Assembly: GCA_964429355.1 (NCBI GenBank) | Contig: CAYSCH010000066.1 | Coordinates: 1 to 31,441 of the forward strand | Source: JAAYAY01 sp964429355 | GTDB taxonomy: Bacteria; Planctomycetota; Planctomycetia; Pirellulales; Thermoguttaceae | DNA: 31,441 nucleotides | Direction: 5' to 3' | In this document: in pieces, positions 1 through 8,551 of the stretch | Layout: each line of letters opens with the position of its first letter | Position numbering within the stretch: position 1 is the stretch's first letter | Translations under genes and position numbers: made by a program | Notes under the pieces: model-generated | Databases searched by the model: none | What the model saw: the letters and a program-made list of their open reading frames with translations, nothing else | What the model was told of the DNA's origin: nothing

Positions 1-373
1 GCATTCCCGTAAGGGTTGCCAACTCCTGGGGCTCGTCCAGCCCTTGGGAACGCGTGACACCCCGGTCGACCTCCTGCAGGGCCACCAGGTCGGGCCTGGT
101 CGACTTGATGACCTCGGCAATTCGGGGCAGATCCAGTTTCCGATCCACGCCCTCGCCATGGTGGATGTTGTAGCTCAGCACTCGCAGTTGCATCGGCTTG
201 CTTGCGGACTGCGGATCTCCACCCTTCACGGGCGCCGAGACCGCAACGACCAGCCCGATCGCGAGAATTGCCAGCCATTTCGATCCGAAGCCAAGGGCAG
301 AACCGGGGGCGACTGCAACAACTTCCGCCGGCGCGAGAATTCCTTCGTGTACTTGATACCGAATCTTACTCAT
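1..373 (-). CDS. Endonuclease/exonuclease/phosphatase family hydrolase, 3' end outside the window
   Basis: The gene runs off the left edge, so only the first 124 codons are visible. The segment LRVLSYNIHHGEGVDRK (from residue 63) and DLVALQEVDRG (residues 95-105) are the first two conserved motifs of the EEP fold; N69 and E101 fit the metal-binding positions. These are Mg-dependent phosphodiesterases, and the substrate cannot be read from this fragment. Residues 32-46 form a hydrophobic stretch, so the protein is probably exported or membrane-anchored. The start at 373 is preceded by GAGGAAG and lies 7 bases after the stop of the pectate lyase gene, so the two are probably co-transcribed. A later start at residue 61 (MQLRVLS) would remove the hydrophobic segment. 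The family call is firm; the start is fairly firm. Confidence 0.8.
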   Translation of the reverse strand, partial: MSKIRYQVHEGILAPAEVVAVAPGSALGFGSKWLAILAIGLVVAVSAPVKGGDPQSASKPMQLRVLSYNIHHGEGVDRKLDLPRIAEVIKSTRPDLVALQEVDRGVTRSQGLDEPQELATLTGM

Positions 374-380
374 CACTTCC

Positions 381-1829
381 TCACTTCGTTGCCAGATAGG
401 CGGCCAAGGCACGGACATTGCTCACAAACGTGTGGCAGTCGATGACCCGGTCGGTAGGATCATCGTCGCCGTGATACTTGAGCCGGCCTTCTTCGACCCA
501 CCGGCCCTGGGAATCGAGCCGGGAGACGATGCCCCGTACTTGCCGCTCCATGCTCGACGACGTCTTGCGGGGCTGCTGGGGCGGGCGCGGCAGAAGCTGG
601 TCTGGGGGCAACTTGGACAACTGTTCGTAGTCGCGCTCGATCCGGTCCAGGCCGCTCGAAACAATGAACGCGTAGTGAGTCGGCATGTCGGCGTCGCTGT
701 AGGTCAACTGGTAGTCTTTGGTGAAGTAGAGGGGACGGTTGGTCTGGAGCTCGTAGAATCGGGCCAACTGGCCGTCAGGGCGGAGGGATTGACGGTAGTA
801 GGCCAGGGCACGGGGGATCGGCTCCAGGTACTTCTTGTCGCCGGTGCGCCGGTAAATCAACATCAGCGTGCGCATCACGCCTTGCGACTCCCCGCCGGTG
901 ATCGACGGAGGCTCGAACTTGCGGGCCCAGGCCGGATGCATCTGGGCATCGTATTGCTGGGCCCAGCCGGGCTGCGGATCGGGCATCTGGGCCATGATCA
1001 TGAAATCGCCCGCTCGCTCGGCGGCTTGCCGATAGCGATCGTCCCCGTAATGATCTGCGGCTTCAAACATGACGTCGATGACGTCGGCCATGGTATCGTC
1101 GTTGAAGGTGTAAAAATCCTTGTAATCGACGTTGGGAAATTCCCGCGACCATGAATCGGGATAGCTTGCCCGCAGAGCGGGGTACTTGGCCGGATCGGCG
1201 GGACCTTCGAACCGCTGGGGCCAGGCACCGATCGGATACTGGACCTCGAGGAGCGCGTTCAAGCCGGTCATGGCGGCCTCGTGAATGGCCGCATCGGATT
1301 GGTCGAGCGTTTGGTCCAGGGCCATCAGAAGCCGGAGTGCCGCCTGGGTGACGTTATCGTCGAGGGTGGACGTGTTTCTCGGGCTTTTGCCTTTGGTGTC
1401 AGGGGCCTTGTCGGCCCGGTAGGCATAACGGGCACGTTCCTTGTCGTTGAAGGTGATGCGATAGTCCCACCCACCGGAACGCAACTGTCCCCGTACGAGG
1501 CAATGTCCGGCCCCCCGGGCAAGGTTCAAGTAGAACTCGTCTCCGGTTGCCTGGTAGGCGTCCAGAAAGGCCAGCCCGACGGAGGGCGTGCCGGGAGGCT
1601 GAACCCAGACCGTCTGGTCGTCGGCCTTACCTTCCCCTTCGCGAGTCTTGAGATCCTGGCTGTATCGCCAGAGGTAGCCACCTTCGGTGGAGACCTCGGT
1701 GGAAAAGAACTCGCAGGCTTTCTTGAGGGCGCTGGCGGCGTCCTGGCGAAGCTGGGCGTCATCTCCACGGGCAATAGAGGCCGTCAGTAACGTCGCGGCC
1801 AGCAGCGAGAGCAGAAGTGGTCGAGGCAT
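381..1829 (-). CDS. Secreted family PL10 pectate lyase (pectic acid lyase)
   Basis: The product (482 residues) should cleave polygalacturonate by beta-elimination outside the cytoplasm. Residues 1-22 form a signal peptide (MPRPLLLSLLAATLLTASIA). The alpha/alpha-barrel signature of PL10 is present in order: GAWPQRF (about 201), YTFNDDTM (240), WAQQYD (289), AWARKFEPPS (300) and GGESQGVM (312). An upstream in-frame start would add 31 residues without signal character, so the start at 1829 is preferred even though no clear ribosome binding site precedes it. The next gene (EEP hydrolase) follows after 7 bases. Other PL10-like proteins in planctomycetes have untested substrates, so pectate is a family-based inference. 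Confidence 0.85.
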   Translation of the reverse strand: MPRPLLLSLLAATLLTASIARGDDAQLRQDAASALKKACEFFSTEVSTEGGYLWRYSQDLKTREGEGKADDQTVWVQPPGTPSVGLAFLDAYQATGDEFYLNLARGAGHCLVRGQLRSGGWDYRITFNDKERARYAYRADKAPDTKGKSPRNTSTLDDNVTQAALRLLMALDQTLDQSDAAIHEAAMTGLNALLEVQYPIGAWPQRFEGPADPAKYPALRASYPDSWSREFPNVDYKDFYTFNDDTMADVIDVMFEAADHYGDDRYRQAAERAGDFMIMAQMPDPQPGWAQQYDAQMHPAWARKFEPPSITGGESQGVMRTLMLIYRRTGDKKYLEPIPRALAYYRQSLRPDGQLARFYELQTNRPLYFTKDYQLTYSDADMPTHYAFIVSSGLDRIERDYEQLSKLPPDQLLPRPPQQPRKTSSSMERQVRGIVSRLDSQGRWVEEGRLKYHGDDDPTDRVIDCHTFVSNVRALAAYLATK

Positions 1830-2024
1830 GAGTGTGGACCTGTGGGAGGCGAGGCTGGGATTCAGGTTGGTACGCCGGTGCGGCCCCCATTCGGAAGGAG
1901 CGGCGCCGATCGGATCGTGCATCCATGATTGGAGTCTGTGGCGTCGGGCGGCACAAGCCTTGGGGCAAGGGATCGACTCCCGGCATCCGGGTGCGGAGTC
2001 GTGTTGAGCTCGAGGGCAAACGAA

Positions 2025-2050
2025 AGGGGCCGCGGCAAAGCACGGCCCCT
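2025..2050 (-). terminator. Probable intrinsic terminator after the LRR lipoprotein gene
   Basis: AGGGGCCG (2025-2032) and CGGCCCCT (2043-2050) form a perfect 8-bp GC-rich stem with a 10-base loop. Read on the minus strand the stem is followed by TTTCGTTT, a moderate U-tract. It lies 40 bases after the stop of the LRR gene. The rest of the 1830-2090 gap shows nothing else clear. Confidence 0.55.
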
Positions 2051-2090
2051 GGGATCGGCGCGAGATGTGGAAGGGGTGAGTGGCTGGGTT

Positions 2091-3470
2091 TCACTTGCCC
2101 GTGTCGAGCTTGGCCCACTTCTTGCCGGCCAGCTTCTTGAGCCCTTCCTCGGTGACGGAGGCGTTGTCTTTGAAGGTCAGGTTCTCGAGCTTGGGCATGG
2201 CGAGGAGCTTGTCGACGGCGGCGTCGGTGACGCCGGTCGTTCGGATCGATAGCTCCTTGAGGTTGGGGAGCGTGGCAATCACGTCGACGGTGGCATCGGT
2301 CATCTGGCCCACGGTCCAGATATCCAGCAATTCCAGCGACTGAAGCGATTTCAGGTTCGCCAGGCCGCTGTCGCTCAACGACTGGATTTCGTGGAGATAG
2401 AGACGCTTCAGAGCGGGCAGATCGGTGAAAACGTCCATGGCCTGGTCGTCAACCATGGGGAGGTCGCGCAGGGTGAGCCTCGAAAGCTTCGTACCTTTCA
2501 AGGCGAGCACACCCTCCGAGCCGATCCCCTGGCAACGGAAGATCTCGAGTTCCTCGAGGCTGGGCAGTTGGGCGATGTACGGACCGGCCTGATTGGTTAT
2601 GGCAAAGTCCTGAATGAGGAGGGACTTGAGGGTCTTGTTGCTTGCCAGGTATTCCATGCCCATATCGGTGACGGTCGTGCTGCGGTGCTTGAATGCAACC
2701 AGCTTGGGCAGGGCGGCGACGATCTCCATGGTCATGTCACCGGCTTCCATATTTCCCCGCAAGTCAAGGACCTGCAGATCCTTGAGGCTCTCGAGGTAGC
2801 CGGTGCCGACATCGTTGAATCGGTTTTGCACGAGCAGGAGCCGCTGGAGCTTCGTCAGGTTGCAGATGGCCTTGAGGACTCCGTTGGTCATGTTCGTATT
2901 GGACGAAAGGTCGAGGACCTTCATGTCAGGGAATGATGCGGCGATCATCTCGACGGTGGGGTCGCCGATGACAGAGTTGGTCAGTGCCAGATTGGTGAGC
3001 CTCTTCAGCCCGGCGAGCGGGGCGACCATCTCGTCGTTCAATTCGCGGTAGTTGTAGATCTGGAGCGTTTCGAGATCGCTGAGTTTGCCGAAAAAGGCGA
3101 CATTCTCGGGAGACAGGGCCGACCCGTCCTTGATGATGACCTCGGTAAGAACATCGCCGGGCAAGAGCTTGTAGGTGGCGCTGGCACCGAGCCCGTCGAG
3201 AAGAGCCTTGGCAGCGGCAACATCGTCGGCCTTGGCGGTCGCTTGCCGCTGGGCCGTTTTCGCTTCAGCGGGAGCGGCGTTTGCGTCTGCCGGTGCCTGT
3301 TCTGTTTCAGCCGGGACGCCGCCCGCGACGTAGTCGGACGGCTGTTCGCTGCCGACACTCCCTGGCCCTGCCGGTGCAGGAGCATCCTTGGCTACCGGGC
3401 AGCCGGCCAGGCAGATCAGGCCGAGCATCAATCCAACGACCATCGTGCGTACGAGAAGAGCTCTGTTCAT
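2091..3470 (-). CDS. Leucine-rich-repeat lipoprotein
   Basis: This 459-residue protein begins with a lipoprotein signal peptide ending in the lipobox LAGC (Cys24), so it should be lipid-anchored in an envelope membrane. Residues 28-80 are an Ala/Pro-rich low-complexity linker. From about residue 100 to the end, some 14 units of 23-26 residues follow the pattern LxxLxxLxLxx, for example LTNLALTNSVIGDP and LQVLDLRGN. This is the ribonuclease-inhibitor/F-box style LRR common in planctomycetes. The start at 3470 has AGGGAG six bases upstream; an in-frame start 18 codons earlier would spoil the lipoprotein signal. No enzymatic domain is visible. LRR proteins usually bind other proteins, and the partner here is unknown. 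Confidence 0.8.
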   Translation of the reverse strand: MNRALLVRTMVVGLMLGLICLAGCPVAKDAPAPAGPGSVGSEQPSDYVAGGVPAETEQAPADANAAPAEAKTAQRQATAKADDVAAAKALLDGLGASATYKLLPGDVLTEVIIKDGSALSPENVAFFGKLSDLETLQIYNYRELNDEMVAPLAGLKRLTNLALTNSVIGDPTVEMIAASFPDMKVLDLSSNTNMTNGVLKAICNLTKLQRLLLVQNRFNDVGTGYLESLKDLQVLDLRGNMEAGDMTMEIVAALPKLVAFKHRSTTVTDMGMEYLASNKTLKSLLIQDFAITNQAGPYIAQLPSLEELEIFRCQGIGSEGVLALKGTKLSRLTLRDLPMVDDQAMDVFTDLPALKRLYLHEIQSLSDSGLANLKSLQSLELLDIWTVGQMTDATVDVIATLPNLKELSIRTTGVTDAAVDKLLAMPKLENLTFKDNASVTEEGLKKLAGKKWAKLDTGK

Positions 3471-3773
3471 TATTCTCCCTGACTTTCTCCTGCGAAGACT
3501 CACTCCTGGCATTGTCCGGAACACTCAACCGGGCGTCTGGCTTCCAACGGCGGGCGTTCAACGAATTCACGGCAACGGCTTCAACTCCCTGCAGGGTCGT
3601 GAAGCGGCACTGCAGCGACCTAGCAATAGTGGGGGCGCGGCATGCCGCACCCCCACCTTTTAGAGCCGATATCAAATCTATCGCCACCCCGGCGGATTTC
3701 CGCCCGTGGGAGGCTTGTCAGTTCATGAGGATCCATCGAGTTCCGGCGAAGGCCGGTCCCTGCGGTTTCAACC
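3471..3773. other. Non-coding gap with the LRR promoter side and a palindrome
   Basis: No convincing coding sequence is visible in these 303 bases. They hold the upstream region of the LRR gene and the downstream region of the oxidoreductase gene. The only clear structure is the palindrome at 3629-3656, listed separately. I found no good -35/-10 pair for the LRR gene. Confidence 0.6.
3629..3656. repeat. 28-base near-perfect palindrome
   Basis: The two 14-base arms (GTGGGGGCGCGGCA and TGCCGCACCCCCAC) are complementary apart from one C/A mismatch at 3636/3649. On the plus strand it is followed by CTTTTAG, which is a weak U-tract. No plus-strand gene precedes it closely, and on the minus strand no U-tract follows. 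It may be a bidirectional terminator-like hairpin or one copy of an interspersed palindromic repeat. No second copy is visible in this window. Confidence 0.5.
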
Positions 3774-5256
3774 TCAGTCGAGACGATATCCTTCGGGATA
3801 CTTGGGCTTGATCAGGTCGGCCACGCCCGGGGTCTTAAGGGAGGCGAGGTTGGTAACCTTGAGATTCTGGGCATCCCACTCGACCTTCTCGCCCCATTCG
3901 CCCATGGCTCCGCCCTCACCCCCCTTGGCAGCGGCCCAGACGGCCAGGTTGCCGAGGAGGATCGTCTCGGTGAGCGGTCCGGCGCGCTTGATGAAGTTGG
4001 AGTGGCAGATCATGGGGTCGCCCGCGTCGACGGCGCGGAACAACTCAAACATGTTGTTGAGGTCGTTGTCGCCCTTATCGACGGCTTTCTCGTATTCGAC
4101 CTGGACCTTCTCGACACCCTTGAGCTCGTACTTTCCGCAGTAGTCGTCGCTGCTGTAGAAGGCACCCTTNNNNNNNNNNGACAACGAGCACACCGCTGTC
4201 CGAAACTTGCTCGATTCCCCACTTGCTGAACACCTCTTGCGGCGGCTTGTTGCCTTTGCGATCGTACCACCAGAACGGGATGGCCGGACGTTCCGAGGTT
4301 GCGGGGAACTGGAACTCGATAATGGAGCTGGCGGGGAAGCTGTCGTAGTCGTGACCGGTCGACTTGGCGACGACGGAGACCGGGTCCTTCAGGCCGCAAG
4401 CGGCGAAGGGCACGGTCACTTGATGGCAGGCCATGTCGCCGAGGGCACCGCTGCCGAAGTCCCACCAGCCTCGCCACTGGAAGCTGTGGTAGAGACCCGG
4501 CCAATACTCCCGTGTGGGGGCAACACCCAGCCAGAGCTTCCAATCCAGCTTTTCGAGGGCCCGTTCAATTTCCTTCTTCTTTCCTTCGACGAGGCGTTCC
4601 GCCTGATCGGGATTCTCTGCCTTAGCCTGGGCGGCGAATTTCTCCATGGTCATGCGGCGATCCGGGCCCTGAGCCCAAACGGGCCGATTCGACCACACGT
4701 AGACTTCCTTCAGTGTGCCGATCACGCCCGACTGAAGCTGCGCGATTGCCTCACGAGACGAATCCAAGGCTGTTCCCTGGTTGCCCATCTGAGTGCAGAC
4801 GCCGGTCTCTTTGGCGACCTGGGCCATCAGGCGGGCCTCGTAGATCGTCCGCGTCAGAGGCTTCTGGGTGTAGCAGCTGATGCCCAGCCGCATCGCCTCG
4901 AGGGTGGCCGGGGTGTGCATATGGTCGGGCGTGCTGATCGTGCAGATGTCGATGTTCTTGCCGTGCTTGGCGAACATCTCGCGATAGTCGAGGAATTGCT
5001 CGGCATTCTGGAAGCCTTCCGCCTTGCCCTTGCTCTCAACGGTGTTGCGATCCACATCGCAGATGGCAATCACGTTGCCAAACTTGGCGGCGTTGCCCGA
5101 ATCGCTCCCACCCTTGCCGCCAACACCAATGCAGGCGACGTTGAGTTTCTGGTTGGCCGACTGGCTCATCACCTTTTGATTGCCGGCCGCAACCAGGTAA
5201 CCGGCACTCGCGATCGTTGCGCTCTTGAGGAATGTACGGCGTGTGGTCTTCGACAT
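3774..5256 (-). CDS. Tat-exported Gfo/Idh/MocA family oxidoreductase, interrupted by an assembly gap
   Basis: This is an NAD(P)-dependent sugar or polyol oxidoreductase of the Gfo/Idh/MocA family. It starts with a twin-arginine signal (RRTFLKSATIASAGYL, residues 6-21), so it should be exported folded. The Rossmann motif GVGGKG is at 44-49, STPDHMHTP at 108-116, and YTQKPLT at 129-135 in the place of the usual EKP motif. AGGAAGAG lies upstream of the start at 5256. Coding runs 359 codons to the N run (4170-4179) and resumes at KGAFYSSDDY for 131 codons plus the stop. Both flanks are whole codons, so the gene is probably intact and the ten Ns are a placeholder. The total of roughly 490 residues is normal for planctomycete members. 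The substrate is unknown. Confidence 0.85.
4170..4179. other. Assembly gap (10 Ns) inside the oxidoreductase gene
   Basis: Ten Ns separate the codons for ...SGVLVV (minus strand, ending at 4180) from those for KGAFYSS (starting at 4169). The ten bases would shift the frame, so the true length must differ. The family pattern around this loop (VLVVGxKG) suggests two missing residues, which is six bases. Confidence 0.9.
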
Positions 5257-5290
5257 AGTCTCTTCCTTCTGTAGATGCGGGGGGAACGAA

Positions 5291-5350
5291 CGCGACACGG
5301 AGGTTCTGGGAAGCTTCTGGCGGAAGTCCCAGGAACGGGGTCGTGTCGCG
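5291..5350 (-). promoter_or_regulatory. Nested hairpin in the leader of the oxidoreductase gene
   Basis: Three co-axial stems are visible. CGCGACACG (5291-5299) pairs with CGTGTCGCG (5342-5350). GTTCTGGG (5303-5310) pairs with CCCAGGAAC (5328-5336) with one bulged G. CTTC (5314-5317) pairs with GAAG (5323-5326). The structure would form 35 bases upstream of the start codon at 5256, inside the transcript from the candidate promoter at 5512-5541. It could be a folded 5' leader with a role in stability or translation. It matches no riboswitch class I know. Confidence 0.45.
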
Positions 5351-5511
5351 AACCGTTTTCCTTGGACACTGGGTGGCAGGACTGCCAGCCAGAGCAAGCT
5401 CTCTCGGGACAAAGGGTCGCGAGAATCACTTATCAAGCGTGAAGAGACTTCACGTCGTCTGGGTCTGGCAGTGCAGGGCGAGAAATATCGCTGTCTTGAC
5501 GGCCGAAGGCG

Positions 5512-5541
5512 ATTATAACCCCCCGGATCCCCCGGCTGCAA
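5512..5541 (-). promoter_or_regulatory. Candidate promoter for the oxidoreductase gene
   Basis: On the minus strand a perfect TATAAT (complement of 5512-5517) lies 18 bases from TTGCAG (complement of 5536-5541), which is a weak -35. A transcript starting near 5505 would have a leader of about 250 bases that includes the nested hairpin. The gap 5257-5664 holds this signal, the hairpin and no evident gene. Confidence 0.4.
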
Positions 5542-5664
5542 CCGCCTGATTTGGCGTTTGGCGGTGCTCTGCGACATCCTTGCGAGGCAAGTGCATAACC
5601 CGTTGGCGGGGCTTGCTCCAGTTGATCGCTCACGGCATTTCGGGAGCCCCGGCCGGGTGGGTCT

Positions 5665-6990
5665 TCAGGTCTCTTCCTCAATGGCGCGGAGTTTGTAGAT
5701 CAGGGCCCGTCGGCTGATGCCGAGTTTCTTGGCGGCATGGGTTCGATTTCCCTGGCACTCGGCCAGGGTTGCGAGGATTGTTGCCCTTTCGACTTGCGAG
5801 AGACGCCCCCGGCTGGAGTCTTCCGGATTCTGCTGGGCCAGGCCGGCGACAGGCGGCGGAAGGTGCTCGGGCATGATCACATCGCCGCGAGAGAGGAGGC
5901 ACGCTCGCTGGATCGCGTTGCGAAGCTGGCGAACATTCCCCGGCCAGGCGTAAGCCAGGAGGCAATGGACGGCCTGCGGCGAAAAGCGAATGGGACTTCC
6001 CGCAAACTCGCTGCCAAAACGCTTCGCCAGCGGGAGGACGTCTTCCCTTCGTTCCCCCAGGGGCGGCACCACCAACTCGACCACGTTGATGCGGTAATAG
6101 AGATCGTCGCGAAATTGGCCCGTCTCAACCGCCTGGCTCAAGTCGCGACTGGTGGCGGCAACGAGGCGGGTATCGACTGCAACCGGCGTCTCGCTTCCCA
6201 AAGGCGTGATCTGGCCGGTTTCGATCGCCCGCAGGAGTTTGGGCTGGAGGTGGAGGGGCAGTTCGCCGATCTCGTCGAGAAAGAGAGTTCCGCCGTGGGC
6301 GGCCCGAAATAGTCCCTGCCGAGCGTCGCTGGCTCCCGTGAACGCCCCCTTGGTGTGGCCGAACAGCTCGCTTTCGATCAGCGTTTCCGGCAGCCCCGCG
6401 CAGTTGGCCGCCACGATCGGGCCTTCTGACCGGTTGCTCCACCGGTGCAAGAGCTGGGCAATCACCTCTTTGCCCGTGCCACTCTGGCCCATGATGAGAA
6501 CCGGAACCGACGAACCGGCCACCATCGCCAGGGTCTCGGCAACGCGGTGCATGGCGGCACTCTCCAGCACGACGCCGGGCGGAAGCGGAGGGAGAGCGTG
6601 GCGGGCAGGTTTGCCGGCCGATGGTCTCCCGAGGGTATCGACAATCACCGCCTCGAGTTCGTTGAGGTCGACGGGTTTGACCAGGTAGTCAACCGCCCCG
6701 CTCTTGACGGCCGACACCGCCTGGCGGAGATCGCCGTGAGCGGTGATCAGGAGCACCGGCAGCTCGGGGACGAGCTTGCGGATCTCGGGGATTGCGTCCA
6801 GCCCCGACATGCCCGGGAGTCGCACGTCGAGCAGGACCATGTGGACCAGGCTGGCGCGGATCTGCTCGAGGGCCGCCTCTGCGCTGGCGGCTGACGACAC
6901 GTCGAAGCCCAGCGGGGCGACGAACCCTTCGAGCAACTTTCGTTGGGCGGGTTCGTCGTCGACTATCAATATGTGTTGCTTCTCAGTCAT
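5665..6990 (-). CDS. NtrC-type sigma-54-dependent response regulator
   Basis: The 441-residue protein has the three classic parts. The receiver domain (about 6-120) has the acidic pair D11/D12, phospho-acceptor D55, T83 and K105. The AAA+ domain (about 140-370) carries Walker A GQSGTGKE (168-175), the sigma-54 contact loop GAFTGA (215-220) and Walker B TLFLDE (235-240). The C-terminal Fis-type helix-turn-helix includes GNRTHAAKKLGISRRALIYKLR, split here as GNRTHAAKKLG and ISRRALIYKL. After phosphorylation it should activate RNA polymerase carrying sigma-54. The start at 6990 overlaps the end of the kinase gene by 8 bases (ATGACTGA), which suggests translational coupling. I saw no sigma-54 (-24/-12) promoter in the window, so its targets are not evident here. 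Confidence 0.95.
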   Translation of the reverse strand: MTEKQHILIVDDEPAQRKLLEGFVAPLGFDVSSAASAEAALEQIRASLVHMVLLDVRLPGMSGLDAIPEIRKLVPELPVLLITAHGDLRQAVSAVKSGAVDYLVKPVDLNELEAVIVDTLGRPSAGKPARHALPPLPPGVVLESAAMHRVAETLAMVAGSSVPVLIMGQSGTGKEVIAQLLHRWSNRSEGPIVAANCAGLPETLIESELFGHTKGAFTGASDARQGLFRAAHGGTLFLDEIGELPLHLQPKLLRAIETGQITPLGSETPVAVDTRLVAATSRDLSQAVETGQFRDDLYYRINVVELVVPPLGERREDVLPLAKRFGSEFAGSPIRFSPQAVHCLLAYAWPGNVRQLRNAIQRACLLSRGDVIMPEHLPPPVAGLAQQNPEDSSRGRLSQVERATILATLAECQGNRTHAAKKLGISRRALIYKLRAIEEET

Positions 6991-8344
6991 TCCTCTCCGC
7001 CAGCCAGAAAATACTTCCGCCGCCAGGACGGGGCCGAAACCCAACGTGCCAGCCGTGCGCCCTGGCGATCCGCCTGACAATTGCCAGGCCCAGGCCTGTG
7101 CCGCCCTGCCGAGTGCTGTGGTAGGGCGTGAAGAGCGAATCCACGTTGGCGGGTGAAACACCCGGTCCGCGGTCGGCGATTTCAATACGAGCCTTTCCAT
7201 CGTGGCCGGGAGCCGTATCGATTTCAATCACCCCCTCAATCGGCGAAAAAGCGACGGCGTTGCTCAGCAGGTTGAACAGCGCCTGGCGAAACAACTCGCG
7301 ATCGACGGAAACGACTACCGGGTGTTGGTCCCCACGAGTCTCGATCTTGAGTTGCTTTGCCTCCAGATCCGGCTCGAGAAGGATCGCCAGCTCGGTGACC
7401 AGATTGCGTAGATCGACCGTTGCCGTTTGCGGGCGACAGGGCTGGGCGAAGGAAAGAAACTGGTTGATGCGCGAAGTAAGGCGATCGCACTCCTCGATCA
7501 CCATCTGGGCCTGCTTCTGAACGTCCGCGGAATCGGAGGCCGAGAGGGCGAGTCGCTGGGTCCACCCCCGGACCAGCCCGAGCGGATTGCGGGTTTCGTG
7601 GGCCAGGCCGGCGGCCGCCTGCCCCATCTCGCGAAGATGGTCGGCCTCCGACTGGAGCACACGCTCGCGGGCGCGGACTTCCACAAGGCGTATGGTGACC
7701 ATCCAGGCGATCGCGACGAGCAGGAGGATCAGGCCGGCGGTTACGACCAACCAGACCCGCAACCAGGCAGCTCGGCGAAGTTGCTGGTCGATGTCGGAAC
7801 GATCGACGACGAAGGTGGTCCGGTAGGTGTGCCCGGGCTGGAAACGACTCATTTCAGCCTCCGATTCTACCGGATTGCGTCCGCGTCCCCGGCCAGAACC
7901 TCCGCCAAATCCACCTCCCGGCCCACCGCCGCCAGCCCCGAAACTGGAACTCAGCGAAAAACTGCCGATCCAGCGGTAGCGCGATGCCCCGACCGGCTGC
8001 CCAGAATCGAGGGTCGACAGATCCCCTGCGGCGAGAATCGGCACACCGGTCGCACCCTTGCTCCGGTCGTCTTCTGTGACCGCCACGGCCAGGATCTGTC
8101 TCGGTTTCACAATCTCCTCGAGCGATGCCTGGATCATGGCGTCGAACGAAGGGCCCATGCGCCGGTGGGAAACGATGCTGCTGACGAGCAAGTGGTGGGC
8201 GGTCTTGCACTGCTGATCGAGCGAGCTGACGGCCTGCTGCCGCTCGTGCACCAGTTCGTGCCATTGCCAGGCGGCGACGACGAACCAGACGAGCAGAAGC
8301 ACAGGCAAGAGGCTCCAGCGGAACAGGGATTGGCGCATGAACAT
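6983..8344 (-). CDS. Membrane sensor histidine kinase
   Basis: The 453-residue kinase has a transmembrane segment at about 11-27, an external sensor region (28-196) and a second membrane segment at about 197-219. The HisKA domain has phospho-acceptor H249 in LAHETRNPLG. The ATPase domain has the N box LFNLLSNAV (356-364), G1 DRGPG (391-395) and G2 GGTGLGL (414-420). The sensor region contains an unusual Gly/Arg-rich stretch at residues 136-156. It should phosphorylate the overlapping NtrC-type regulator. The first ATG at 8344 is favoured because GGAA lies 7 bases upstream; an ATG two codons later is possible. The signal is unknown. Confidence 0.92.
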   Translation of the reverse strand: MFMRQSLFRWSLLPVLLLVWFVVAAWQWHELVHERQQAVSSLDQQCKTAHHLLVSSIVSHRRMGPSFDAMIQASLEEIVKPRQILAVAVTEDDRSKGATGVPILAAGDLSTLDSGQPVGASRYRWIGSFSLSSSFGAGGGGPGGGFGGGSGRGRGRNPVESEAEMSRFQPGHTYRTTFVVDRSDIDQQLRRAAWLRVWLVVTAGLILLLVAIAWMVTIRLVEVRARERVLQSEADHLREMGQAAAGLAHETRNPLGLVRGWTQRLALSASDSADVQKQAQMVIEECDRLTSRINQFLSFAQPCRPQTATVDLRNLVTELAILLEPDLEAKQLKIETRGDQHPVVVSVDRELFRQALFNLLSNAVAFSPIEGVIEIDTAPGHDGKARIEIADRGPGVSPANVDSLFTPYHSTRQGGTGLGLAIVRRIARAHGWHVGFRPRPGGGSIFWLAERND

Positions 8345-8373
8345 GTCAGATTCCAGAAGGGCCGGTCCTGCTG

Positions 8374-8402
8374 ATTATCGCACGCGAGGGCGGAGTTGTC
8401 AT
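8374..8402 (-). promoter_or_regulatory. Promoter of the two-component operon
   Basis: On the minus strand ATGACA (complement of 8397-8402) and GATAAT (complement of 8374-8379) are separated by exactly 17 bases. Each matches the housekeeping sigma consensus at five of six positions. The transcript would start near 8367, about 23 bases upstream of the kinase start. Confidence 0.55.
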
Positions 8403-8551
8403 CGACCTTATCGCGCAAGAGTTGCACACCGCACCGGCGGGAAATATGCGCCTGATTGCACGCCGATCAACACCTGCTGCGAGGCAGGCGAGGCCCTTTC
8501 CAACCGAGTGCAAGACCCAGACCACTCTCCCTCCGGTGCTTGCATCCGCCT

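Noticed and set aside
432..1154. Long open frame on the plus strand opposite the pectate lyase
   Set aside because: It is a shadow of the PL10 gene; its product has no recognisable motif and biased composition typical of antisense frames in GC-rich DNA. The same holds for long antisense frames at 4207-5274, 7427-8374, 8467-9510, 10314-11423, 12703-14415, 14702-15706, 17466-18497, 19640-21124, 22514-23515, 23741-25678 and 25408-26547.
5541..5565. ACCGCC/GGCGGT stem downstream of the response regulator
   Set aside because: Six pairs with a 13-base loop and no U-tract; too weak to call a terminator.
5590..5620. A sigma-54-like string (TTGGCGGGGCTTGC) near the response regulator gene
   Set aside because: The GG and GC elements are two bases too close for a -24/-12 promoter, and the position fits no start.
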